The notes under the pieces: generated by a model
What the model was told of the DNA's origin: nothing
Databases searched by the model: none
The model's input: the letters and a program-made list of their open reading frames with translations, nothing else
Shown: piece after piece, positions 10,959 to 21,201 of the stretch
How the letters are laid out: each line of letters begins with the position of its first letter
Position numbering within the stretch: the stretch's first letter is position 1
Source of the DNA: Plectosphaerella cucumerina
Taxonomy: Eukaryota; Ascomycota; Sordariomycetes; Glomerellales; Plectosphaerellaceae
Assembly (NCBI GenBank): GCA_020746995.1
Contig: JAGPXD010000002.1
Span: 7,068,001-7,132,000 of the forward strand
Reading direction: 5' to 3'
DNA: 64,000 bases
Translations under genes and position numbers: made by a program

Positions 10959-13466
10959 TCACGCGTCCACCGGGCGCTGGTCGAGGCTCGCCCTGGGCGT
11001 GATATCCAACAGCTTCGCGCTGCCGGCGCTCAGGTGCCGAGCATGGCCCTTGCGTCCATAGTCGACGCTCCTGGCATGCTCGAGATGGGGGGTCTCGCCC
11101 TCCTCGGACGACGACTTGCCGCCGGCCTCTTCGACAGTGTTGAGCAGGCCCTCGCGGCTGCGCATCATCTCGCTGTCGCCGTGGACCATGGGCAGTCTCG
11201 CGCCGACGGATCCCCACTTCATGCCCACGTCGCTGCTGCCAGTCGAGTCGCGCATCGGGTGGTCGCCCTCGTCGCTGCTGGGGCGTCCCTCGCCCGTCGA
11301 CCGCCGCCCGTGGAAGCCGTCGTCCCGGTGGCCCTGGCGGGAGAGCGTCGCGAGGTACTCGTCCTCGGCGAGATCCTCGTCCGAGTCGTTGTCCGTGGAC
11401 CGGCCCTGCTGGCTGCGCGTGTTGGTCCGTGACACGCTGTCGCGCATGCCCATGCCTGAAGACGACCGCTTGCCGATGCGGCCAGATAGCCACGATGCCT
11501 CCGAGTCGATGGACGCAAGGGACACGGACTGCGGGGGCTGCGGCGAGTTCTGCTCCGCGCTGCGGTGCATCGACGTCGGCGTCTGCCGCATCGTCTCATC
11601 GATCCCCCGCCTCTCCGACGAAGGCGTATCATTCCGCGCGGGAATGGGAATCGGCGCTGAGCCCTCCTCGCCGTGCTTTGCTTCCGAGACGGCAGGCAGC
11701 GGCGGCTCGACCTCTGGCGATGCCATGCGGGAATCGGGCGGCGAGACGGGGAGCTCGGGCAGGTCCTCCCGGAACCGCGACCTCGTGCGCTTGGGAATAC
11801 CCGAGCTCATCTTGGCCGGCGTGAACGCCCCCACGGCGGGAGGCGTCGCTGTTGATGACCGATCTGTCACCTGCTCCGACGACCGGCGCTGCGACATCTG
11901 CGCCTGTCCGGCCGCCTGCATCTCCTCGCGCGACGTGTTGGAAAAGGACGACGGGCCCGAGGCGCTGCGTCGGTTGCCCCTGATGGATCCCCACTTGAAC
12001 AGCGAAGCAAGCGTCCGCTTGCCTCGTGTGCTGGTCTCCGAGTCCTTGCGCCCGGTCAGCTCCGAGTCCTCCGACTTGGCGCCAGCCAGCGTGGAGAGCC
12101 GCCGCCTCTCCTCCGAGGCGAGTGATGTCTTGGACCTGTTGGCCTTGTGGTTGTTCAGGAACGTGTTCTTGGCACGCTGCGCGTCTTCCGGTGGTGGCGT
12201 CGCGGGGGCCTTGACCCGTTCCGGCGCCGTGTCGAGGCCGTCGAGTGGCACGCTGTCTGTCCGGTGGAAGTGGTTCAGGGCCTCAGGGGCGGCGTCCTCC
12301 TGGAGTGAGACATTGTCCGGTGACCGCCTGGGCTCCTTGCGGGGCGCGCCGCCCGTTGGCCGCCGTCTCGATGACGTCCTGACCGTTGACGCAGGGTCGG
12401 CGCCGAGAACCTCCTCCTCTTCCCGGCCGAGAACACCTCTCTCCATGTTTCTGGGTGGTGGCGTGCCAGATTTCCTGGCCTCCTCTTCGGCTTCGCGCTG
12501 CTTCGCGGCTCGCCGTGCTAGCCGCCGCTCCACCCGCTCCTGCTCGCGTTGGGCCTTCCTCTCTCGCCTCCTGGTGTCCCGCTCCATGAGCTCCCTGATA
12601 TCGTGGGCGTCCAGTTCGTCGGCCAGGCTGTCGACACGTTTGTGTGCCTTGAGCATGGCTTCGGGGATGGCGCCGGGCTCCATGAGCTTCCTCTTCTGTG
12701 ATGACGTCCTTGTCGGGTCGGAGCCGTTGAGCGAGCCCGTCCGCGGGTTAAAGGCCCTCCGCAGCGTCGGCCGGGGCGCGAGGGTATCGAAGGCGGACAC
12801 CTTGTACGAGGCGTGCTCGGATTCGGACGACATGGTCGAGTGTATCGAGCCCGGGATGGGCAGTGAAATGTCTGACGTCGGGTTCGAGGTTCGGCCCAGG
12901 CCCGTCTTGGCCCGCTTGCTCTCCTTCTTCATCGGTCGTCCCGCCGTCCAGGAGTCGGCGGCCGGTCTCAGCGGGGTGTAGTTGTTGCTCATGGCCTTGA
13001 TCTCGGCGGCGCGGTCGTTGTCCTCTCGCCTCCTCTTGCTGCTCTTCCGCTTGGAGGATGATGTGTGGGCGTCGCTGCGTGCATTATTATGGAGGGTCGG
13101 CGTGCGGAAGGGCGACGACGACGCATGATCCTGACCAGATTCCTCCTCGATTTGTTCCCCCGGGGAGAACCTTGTCGGCCTTCCTGGGGCCTGTGGAGCC
13201 GCCGAGGTGACATCCTGGCCCGCAACTTGGATGGAGTCCTTGCGCCCAGGGGAAAAACTGTACGTGCGGGCTCGCCGTTGCAGCTTCTTCTCCTCGGGCT
13301 GTGTCTTGTCGGTGCGCTGCTTCTTCTGAGAGGCGGCCCTCCCGGTAGGTGGTGGCGCATCGCCGCCCGTTTGGCTGCGCTGCGGGCCGCCCTCGGCGTC
13401 AGAGAGGGCGGCGCCGCTGCGTGAGCGTTTGCGCCCACTCTTCCGCCGGAATGGCCACAGAGCCAT
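10959..13466 (-). CDS. Large intrinsically disordered protein, function unknown
   Basis: An uninterrupted 835-residue frame starting MALWPFRRKSGRKRSRSG. The composition is dominated by Ser, Arg, Glu, Pro and Lys, with almost no hydrophobic stretch, so most of it should be disordered. A highly charged segment at about residues 292-345 (RRRERKAQREQERVERRLA and following) is likely a helix or coiled coil. Basic clusters (KRKSSKRRRED, KKESKRAKTG) could be nuclear localisation signals, and many SP/TP and RxxS sites suggest phosphorylation. I recognise no catalytic or folded domain. The length and codon bias of the frame support a real gene. The overlapping plus-strand frame of 621 codons is its shadow. 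Confidence 0.75.
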   Translation of the reverse strand: MALWPFRRKSGRKRSRSGAALSDAEGGPQRSQTGGDAPPPTGRAASQKKQRTDKTQPEEKKLQRRARTYSFSPGRKDSIQVAGQDVTSAAPQAPGRPTRFSPGEQIEEESGQDHASSSPFRTPTLHNNARSDAHTSSSKRKSSKRRREDNDRAAEIKAMSNNYTPLRPAADSWTAGRPMKKESKRAKTGLGRTSNPTSDISLPIPGSIHSTMSSESEHASYKVSAFDTLAPRPTLRRAFNPRTGSLNGSDPTRTSSQKRKLMEPGAIPEAMLKAHKRVDSLADELDAHDIRELMERDTRRRERKAQREQERVERRLARRAAKQREAEEEARKSGTPPPRNMERGVLGREEEEVLGADPASTVRTSSRRRPTGGAPRKEPRRSPDNVSLQEDAAPEALNHFHRTDSVPLDGLDTAPERVKAPATPPPEDAQRAKNTFLNNHKANRSKTSLASEERRRLSTLAGAKSEDSELTGRKDSETSTRGKRTLASLFKWGSIRGNRRSASGPSSFSNTSREEMQAAGQAQMSQRRSSEQVTDRSSTATPPAVGAFTPAKMSSGIPKRTRSRFREDLPELPVSPPDSRMASPEVEPPLPAVSEAKHGEEGSAPIPIPARNDTPSSERRGIDETMRQTPTSMHRSAEQNSPQPPQSVSLASIDSEASWLSGRIGKRSSSGMGMRDSVSRTNTRSQQGRSTDNDSDEDLAEDEYLATLSRQGHRDDGFHGRRSTGEGRPSSDEGDHPMRDSTGSSDVGMKWGSVGARLPMVHGDSEMMRSREGLLNTVEEAGGKSSSEEGETPHLEHARSVDYGRKGHARHLSAGSAKLLDITPRASLDQRPVDA

Positions 13467-16400
13467 CTTCCACGCGGCTGCGGTGGCCCGTCGTTGTTCG
13501 GTGGCTGAGGTGGCAGCTGCTAGTTTTGCGTATAAAAGTGTTGGTGGTGTTGGTTGCTCTCGTGGGTCTTCAGACTCATGGTGATATTCGGGGTGTTGAC
13601 TAGGAATGTGGTCCGGTGGGTTGCTGCTTTTTCGGGTCCGTCTGGCGGGGGAAACGTCACCGCATGGGAGCTTGGTAATTCAGAGGTATGCCCGCGCCGG
13701 GGGTGAGGAGGATATGCGTTGATGTGTAAAACAGTTGAAGCGGGCGAGCCGGAGAGAGCGAGATGGACGAGTGTGCGTGGATGAATCGAAAGCCCACAGT
13801 TAATAGCGAACGGCTAAGTACGAAGGGTCTGTCTGTCGGGTCTCGTCAGGTCGCAGGATGTAACAGTCGTCAGGTATTATGGGTGCCGGTGGCAAGGGAA
13901 GTGGGTAGTTTAAGGTACGGGTGACCGTGGAACGGAGGAAGAAGAACCCAACGACCCAGTCCAGCCCAGGGGGGAGGCGACTACCGTCTTGCCCAGCACG
14001 TATTGGTCTTGGCCGTGTGGCAGGGGGTGTAGGGTAGGGTAGGGGAGGGGAGGAGGGGGGCAAGGGGGGGCGGGCAGGTCGCAAGGGGGGCGTGTTGGTG
14101 TGGATGGAGGCACTCAGCACCGCACCGCACCGAACCGCACCGCCAGACCGCACACTGGGCTCGACTGACTTGACTTGACTTGGACTTGAACTTGGCCGGC
14201 GCGGGAGACTGGGACGACGCAGAGTCAGGAGACGGTCCAGCGGGGCGGTCTTGTGGCACTGCGAAGGGACCGCGCGGTTTAGCCCCCGGCCTGGCCACGC
14301 ACCAAGGACAGCCACCGGCGGCCCGCGGGGGGAATGCGATGAATGATCGCCATCTTGCAATGCCGAATCAGAAGACATCCCCGGGGGGGGGCATGCAGCT
14401 AGCAAGCTCCCCCAGATGCAACAAGCAAGCAAGTCCAACGGGACGCCGTCATGTCGGTCCTCGGTCCTGGGCGCTGCCTTTTGCCCTCGTTGGATGACGA
14501 AAAGGGCATCGCTAATTACTTGTTCTGTCGCCGAGTCCAGGAATGGTGCTGAGGCGCGTCGGTGGCTGGCGTTCGTTCGAAAAGGATGCTCCTGGATGTC
14601 GTCGTACCGTACAGCACTGTCAGTCAGTCAGTCCACCAGTACACACTGTACACGCGTACGCCTACGAGAAGCGGACACTGGCAGCATGACCGCGCCCCCT
14701 CCCCCCTTGCTCCCTCCAGGCCGTCAGTGGTCACCGTGTGCGCTGTCGAACGTTGGAAAGCCGACGTCTCCTCGCAGGGCCCAGGGCCAAGTACTCGTAG
14801 CTGGGCGATACGGGGCAAGTCCGCCCGTATCGGAAGACTCGGGTCGTCTTCCACCAAGCCCCAAGGTCGGCCTGGCTGGGCGATGCGGCGAGGTAGCATC
14901 CATTCGATCCCCACGTTCGATGACGAGAGGCTCAGCAAGCAAGGTACCCGGCCGTGTCCTTGCGTGTGAAGTGCGTGCTGCGCGACGAACGCTGCTGCAG
15001 AACAAAACTTGGGGGCGGCAGATAGGGCTTGCAGCGGCCGGCCAAGTGTTTCCGACGCACGGTGCGCCGCGTGTTTCCACCGGCCGCCCGCCCGTCGCCC
15101 GCTCCAACCCATCCCGTCCCATGCCCTCCGACGGCTCGCGAGCAGCAGGTTGGCGTACCGTGGCCTCCTGGGAAGTCCCTGGAGAAGGAAAACGTGAGAC
15201 CTTCTGCGGCGCGAGGGTTGCGCGCCCTGTCAAGGCTGGAAACTCCGTCACACTCTCACACTCCCCCTCCTTTCCCCGTGTCTTGCCTGAGCTTCCTTTT
15301 CTGTCATCCGGCGTACTGCCGGACGGCTCGCCGATTGGGCACAACGGCTCATTGCCCATCTCCCTCGATGGGCTTCGATCGGGCCAGGTAGATCCGGCCA
15401 TCACGGGGAATTCGTTTGATGAGGGCCCAGAAACTGGGAGGCCAATGGAAGTCCGCTGACGACCTCTCCTCCGTCGACGCCCATGTTTCCTGGGGGAGCC
15501 GGCAGTAGCATGCCGCATCTGATAGGGCCGCTGCGGGCACGAGTCGTCCACGCGCCGTCGCCAGCGCACGAGTTAACGGGGGCTTCTAGTGAAGGGCCCG
15601 TCGAAGGTAGTCCGCCTTCTGCAGGCCAGTCAAAGGTGTTCCAGCAAGGCGCCGAGCCGGGCGCATCCGTGGGATTGTCACTTGACAACCTACCGGCCGG
15701 TTATCGCTGTCACTGATCACTGACCGCCTGCCCCACGGGCCTCTTCCGACGTCTCTGAAGCCCGCGGCGTGCCACCAGCCCGTCAGGAACCGGCGCGCGC
15801 AGGTCATTACCCTCGGTCGCCAATGATGAGGAAGATGCAGGCGAGGTCGCCCACGCCGGGCGGCTTGAGGCTTGACCATTCTCTCGTCCGGCGGCCTCGC
15901 GGTCTTCAGTTCGGCAGTGGCCGGCGGTGATCGTCGCGCGCCCGAGGCTGATCGGCGGGATAAGGGCTAGCGGAATGTGCGCCTGCACTACAACCAGGGG
16001 GTGGGTGGCCTCGAGCGATGATGTCGTCGGGGACCGAACCGTCCGCCGCTGAGAAAACGGTGAGTGAGGGAGACGACCGTCCGGCGCGACAGGGGGAATG
16101 CCGTCAGCCTGCGTCGTCAATGGAGGGATGGAGCTCGGGAGTCGCGAGGATCGAGACCCTCTTCTTCCTTCGTGTTTCGCCTGCGCTTGAGATGAACACC
16201 CCCCGGCCATGAACCGTTTTGGTCCCAGAAACCCAGCAACTGTGGCTCTTGCTCCACGGGGCCCTGTGCCCTGTGCCCTGTTTGGAGGAGCCAAGCCGCG
16301 TACCGTTGGGGCAGGGATCTGCTCTCCCTCCCCAGCCCTTGCTTGCAGTCCTTGCCCTGGCTTCGGGGGCCCTTGGCCGGGATTTTTCCTGGGAAACCTG

Positions 16401-18580
16401 GTACCGGTACGGGCTCAGGCAGGCTATTTGCGGATGAGGAACTCGTAATGGGATGCATTGAGGGTACAAGTCCCTGTTCGCCATCCCCATCCGTCGTCCC
16501 TTGGCCTCGTTCTGCAATCAGCAGCTCGGACCCGGAGCCCGCCCACGAGCCACGGCTTGGGACCGTCGCGCAGCCACGAGGTGAGGATACCACTTGCGCT
16601 TCGCTTCCTTCGCAAGGCCTCGGTCGGTGGCTGACTTTCTTCTTTGTGAGTCCAGGGCTAGCTTCGCGGGACGACGGACCTCCCCGGGCTGATCGATGTC
16701 TTAGATGTCATTCCTCGCTATCCCTCGTGGTTCGGCTGGTTCGACCCCTGGCTCGGCACCATTATGTCATTCATGCCACCCCTCCAGGGAACGGGAATGC
16801 CGTTTGGGAGGGGACGGCAGGACGGGTCTCCCAGCCACCGTCGATCATCGGGGGCAACGTGCTCGCCCACGTCATGGCCACTGCGAGCAATGGGTCTGGA
16901 CCGCTCTCAAGATGCGCAGTGGGATTCCAAGGTCCATCAGAGAATACGGGCGGCTCGGTCGCGCAATGTCGGCTATGCGCGCGCGACTCGGGTTTCAATG
17001 CTGCTGCTGCGCTTCTCCTGCGCTGCTTTGACCTCGTCGTCGTGCCTGTCAGGGTTGACAAGCAGTGGTACAGGTGCCGATTGCCCACAGCGAGGTCCCT
17101 GAGGGGGTGCTGGACGTAGAAAACGTGGCTCGACGCGATCGGCTCGTGGGGGCCGTCAGGGTCTCGCGCGACTTTGTCGCCTGGAATGCATGAACGTGGT
17201 GCTCCCTGTGCTTGGTTGGTCGATTGTTTGCCGGCTTGATGCTTCAACTATTACCACCCCGGTCTTAGATATGCCACAAGCCACCGGGGAGCATGTTTTC
17301 ACCCGCCGTTTGTCCCAGTCGACCGGGGCATGAACCATGGTTGCAATGGAAGAAAAAAAAGTCCCTGAAAACGAAATCGTCGGGGCCCAGACGCCATGAC
17401 CGCGTTGCATTGGCCAATGTGCCACCATTGTCGTTTGTCCCCTTGCGTTCCTCGAACGGCGGCGCCGTTGTGGCGGACATTTGGCTGCCGGGACCCGGTG
17501 ACGAACAGAAGCAGTGGTCTGTACCAATATTGCTGGCGTTCGTTAGACTGGACATTTACTCGTCTGACCATGGCGGTCCGTGGGATCTCGACGGAACCCC
17601 CCCCCCGGGTCCTGGAGTCGCAAATTGGCAAAAGCAGCCAGCCGAACGACTGGCGAGGCCGGAATGCCGCGTTTGTACGCCGCCCTGCACGCTGCCGAAG
17701 GGATGGACAGATTACGTTGCACGACCAAACGCAATCGGAGATTTGTAGCCAATTCTCGGGTGCCACAGCATGGCTGGGTGACGGGCATGCTTGCCGCACG
17801 ATGCTGCTGTCACCAGCTTCCCATGCGTGCGCGTGTGCGCTGGTGGCCCGGCAGTGACCTGGATGTCTCACTGGCGCGAGTTCGCGTTCGACTGGTCGTA
17901 AGCATAATGAGACATGCCGTGTTGCGGACGCACATGGCTCCGAGTGCCAGTGGAAACTTGAACTGCCGGTCCCCGAAAGCTCGGAACGAGCCGTTGACAT
18001 GTTGATGGGCTCCCTTGGCGTGCCGGCGGCGCATGGAGTCTGTCAGAAGTAAGGTAGGGTAGACCCCGTTCCCCCCGAGAGCCCGAGGACGCCGGTGTCT
18101 CCGGCTTTTTGGAGGTGATGGGCCGTCAGGGCCGGACTGAACCGGCGTAAGATCTTATCCGTAGCGGAAATCCATCATGACTCGAGAAGGAGGGAGTCGA
18201 TGACCGGAGCGCCGCCCGATGCCGGTCAAGTATGATCAGCGGTTTGAAATGCATTCTGTGAGAGGGATCGATGACAGAGAAGCATTGTAGAATTGGAAGG
18301 CCTGGATCTGGGTTGGTTGGTTAGATTGGAGGAGGTCAGTCTAGCATCGAAGTGAGTGTGGTACCAGGGAAGGAGCACGAGAGTGGGTCACGTGTGAGAT
18401 CACATGACGTGCTGTCGGGCGCCCCGCTGTCGCGTCGTTGGAGCAACCACGCCATCTTGTCAACATTCGGCGCATGTCAGCGCATCGAGTTACCCAAATT
18501 GTTGTCGCGATCGCCAAACACCAGCTGCACACGCCGTGCTCAACTCCGGATCCCAAAGAGTACCACCTCCCGCCGCACCG
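13467..18580. other. Gene-poor gap of 5.1 kb
   Basis: This lies between two divergent genes (the disordered protein and NUF2). Open frames of up to 347 codons exist on both strands (for example 14416-15459 plus and 14724-15569 minus), but they overlap each other, have no motif and do not follow the codon usage of the real genes. A G-rich tract sits at 14023-14096, with short CACCG and CTTGA repeats at about 14116-14200. I cannot support a protein gene here. A non-coding RNA or a gene built of many small exons cannot be excluded. Confidence 0.5.
14023..14096 (+). repeat. G-rich tract with quadruplex-forming potential
   Basis: Many runs of three or more G occur within about 75 bases on the plus strand, starting GGGTAGGGTAGGGG. 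The run spacing meets the usual rule for a G-quadruplex. It lies about 570 bases upstream of the minus-strand disordered-protein gene, so the C-rich strand is its sense strand. Confidence 0.5.
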
Positions 18581-20022
18581 ATGGCTTACAACCCGCGGAT
18601 GAGCATCATCCCCAACAACCAGACGCAGTCCCGCACCCGGAAGAAGGAGGACGATGCCGACGCGTTCATGCGCCTCCCTGACAAGGAGATCGTCGGTTGC
18701 ATATCGGACATCGGCATCCCCTTCACCGTCGCCGACCTCCAGAAGCCCAACCCGCTCCAGGTCCAGATGATCTTCGAGTGGTTCGCCGAGCTGCTCCTCA
18801 ACGCGACGCGCGACACGGTCGAGCCGGCCATGCGCGCCGCCACCGAGGACATCTGCGGCGAGTACTCGGACATTGTGCCGCCCGACACGCGCAACCTGAT
18901 GGGCTTCTACGTGTCGCTGCGGAAGCTGCTGCTGGAGTGCGGAATTAACGATTTCAGCTTCAACGACCTGTACAAGCCCAGCCACGACCGCCTCGTCAAG
19001 ATCTTCAGCTACCTGATCAACTTTGTCCGCTTCCGCGAGAGCCAGACGGGCGTCATCGACGAGCACTTCAACAAGGCCGAGACGACAAAGTCGCGCATCG
19101 AGAGCCTGTATGGCGAGAACCAGGACATGGAGGGCCGGCTGGAGGACATGAAGCACAACCGCCGCGCCATGGAGGCGCAGGTGCGCGAAAAGTCGCTGCG
19201 CAACGAGGAGCTCAAGAAGAGGCTTCTGGAGCTGCGACGGAACCAAGAGAAGGTGGCGGCGCGGCTGGAGGAGGCCAAGATGAAAAAGGGCGAGCTGGCG
19301 TCCCGCCTGGAGGAGAAGACGGCCACCAAGCTCGCCACCAAGCAGGAGAGCGCCAAGCTTCGGCCCTACGCGCAGCAGAGCCCATCAGCGCTCCAGGCGC
19401 AGCTCACGGAACTCACCAACGTGCTCGCGGCCGAGAAGGCGCATATCGACGCGCTGGACCGGCGGTCACGGGCGCTGCAGACATCAGGGGACTCCTTCTC
19501 CGTGGTGTGCACCGACGTGGCGTCATGCATCAAGATCCTCGACGAGATTGCGTCCGAGCTGAGCAAGGAGGAGGAGGAGAACCTGAAGAACGCGAGGCAG
19601 CGGGACGCCCTTTCGGAGCGCGGAAACAACGTGCGCGAGGTGGAGCGGACCGAGGCCCTGCTGCAGCGACAGCTGCTCAAGTGGAACGAGCGCACGGAGA
19701 AGCTGCGCGAGCAGAGCGCCAGCAAGGCGCACGAGGCCAAGGAGAAGATGGAGGAGCTGCGCATCGTGCACCGCCGGCTCACGGAGGAGCGGACGGACAA
19801 AGGCAAGGACATGGAGAGGCGGAGGGTGCGGATCGAGCAGACGGAGAAGAAGGTAAGCATCGTACCCCTTGGGTTGCTGGAGATTTTGGTTTGCTAACGA
19901 TTGGCCAGATGCTCGACTTGAAGGAGAACATCGAGAACGAGGTGCATACGGCGTATGACGAGTACCTTAAGATGGAGGCTCACATCAAGCTGTACATCAA
20001 CGAGATGGAACAATCTCTGTAA
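18581..20022 (+). CDS. NUF2: Kinetochore protein Nuf2
   Basis: A subunit of the Ndc80 complex that links kinetochores to spindle microtubules. Exons 18581-19852 and 19909-20022 give 461 residues. The start at 18581 gives MAYNPRMSIIPNN; an upstream in-frame Met in the same open frame is ignored because the preceding residues look non-coding. The N-terminal Nuf2 calponin-homology domain covers about residues 25-165 (LPDKEIVGCISDIGIPFTVADLQKPNP, FYVSLRKLLLECGINDFSFNDLYKPSHDRLVKIFSYLINFVRFRE). The rest is a long coiled coil rich in Lys, Glu and Leu, ending YINEMEQSL. The single intron is GT-AG. Length and architecture match fungal Nuf2. Confidence 0.95.
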
Positions 20023-20187
20023 AAGTCCGGGAAGGGCCTGGTGTTTCGCACGACAGTGTCACGACTTGATGAGGGGGGCATAATACCAAGGGACGGCTGG
20101 CGTTCTGGGAAGGCAATGGGGGCACACACGATGGACTTGCCTAGATTTTTTGATACCACTGCTGTTCTGCCTGTTTCTCATGGATCT

Positions 20188-20850
20188 TTACTCCACGTCC
20201 CACTGTCCAGTTTGGAAGCGGAACCACCGTCCCAAGATCCTCCGGACCTCGATCCTGCGGCCCGTCCAGCCCCCGTCCTCCCTCCTGCCACCGCTGCCAC
20301 TGAGCACCGGGGCAGCGTCGGCCAGCAGCGCCTCAAACGACTCGAATTTCTCGCCGTCTTTCGGCTCCACGATGGTGGCCTGGAAGCCCACGCGGCGGGC
20401 GCCTTCGACGAGCGCGGCAGCCGTGTTGCTGATACCCTGAGCGCTCCACTCGCTGCTGTCGCGATGGAGGTCGAGGAAGCCGTAGACCAGGAGCAGCGGC
20501 GGGCGTCTACCGGCCGAGATGCCGGCGCCAGGAGGGGGTGGCACCTTTGAGTCCTTGGGTTCAAAGACGGCGAGGAAGGAGCGGAGGTGCGCGACTGTCG
20601 GGACGAAGAGGATGCGGATGTGGCGGGCGACGGCTTGCTGGTAGAGAGGTGACGAGAGGAGGCTCAGCGGGGCCTGGTTGTTGGGCTCGTTCGTGGGCTC
20701 TAGGCGGCTCTTGATTTCGTGGAGCAATGCGCCGAAGAATTCTTCCCGAGTTGAGCAGATGAGAAGTGTCGTCGGGTGCTTCTGGAATGCGACGATGTAT
20801 TCGACGAGCTCATAGGGGCTCGAGGGTGAGAGCACCACTGGGCCGGCCAT
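20188..20850 (-). CDS. Hypothetical protein, possibly a Walker-less RecA-like fold
   Basis: A 220-residue single-exon protein, MAGPVVLSPSSPYELVEYI onward, that I do not recognise firmly. Alternating hydrophobic strands and helices (TTLLICSTREEFFGAL, IRILFVPTVAHLRSFLAVFE, PPLLLVYGFLDLHRD, GFQATIVEP, IEVRRILGRWFRF) are reminiscent of RecA-like proteins lacking ATP-binding motifs, such as Elp6 or Psy3/Csm2-type recombination accessory proteins. This is inference from pattern only. It converges on NUF2 with 165 bases between the stops and diverges from the AP-3 beta gene, sharing a 351-base promoter region. Confidence 0.7.
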   Translation of the reverse strand: MAGPVVLSPSSPYELVEYIVAFQKHPTTLLICSTREEFFGALLHEIKSRLEPTNEPNNQAPLSLLSSPLYQQAVARHIRILFVPTVAHLRSFLAVFEPKDSKVPPPPGAGISAGRRPPLLLVYGFLDLHRDSSEWSAQGISNTAAALVEGARRVGFQATIVEPKDGEKFESFEALLADAAPVLSGSGGRREDGGWTGRRIEVRRILGRWFRFQTGQWDVE

Positions 20851-21201
20851 GGTGGTCGCCGGGGGTTGGGCGGGATGGTGTGGTCATCATCGAGGTGTGC
20901 TTCGTGGAAGAGAGTCGAATATCCTGCTCGGTGATAGTATAGCAGCAGCTTGGCCCATGCCGATGGCGTCTACTTGTAGTAATCAGTGTTGTGATGCCAT
21001 AAGTGGTGGTGGTGAAGCTGGAGGAATTGCCCCGCCATTCGCACCCTGGTCCAGCGCCCCACAGCGACGAGCTGTCGTGACCGCTCAGCACGAGACGTCA
21101 TCTCCCTCAGCGCAGCACCCCCTTCGGTTCCTTAATCACACCGCACTTGCGACCACCCTCAACCCTCCTCGAGCCTCCCTGATCGGCTGGAGCTGCTCAA
21201 A
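20851..21201. promoter_or_regulatory. Divergent promoter region, hypothetical gene / AP-3 beta
   Basis: 351 bases separate two divergent start codons, so both core promoters must lie here or overlap it. No TATA element or clear binding site stands out. Confidence 0.5.

Noticed and set aside
11116..12981. 621-codon plus-strand frame opposite the disordered protein
   Set aside because: Ser/Arg-rich shadow. Neither strand has a domain, but the minus frame is longer, begins with a sensible Met and covers the shadow completely.
14416..15459. 347-codon plus-strand frame in the large gap
   Set aside because: No motif, no codon bias like the real genes, and an overlapping 281-codon frame on the other strand; long frames are common in GC-rich DNA.
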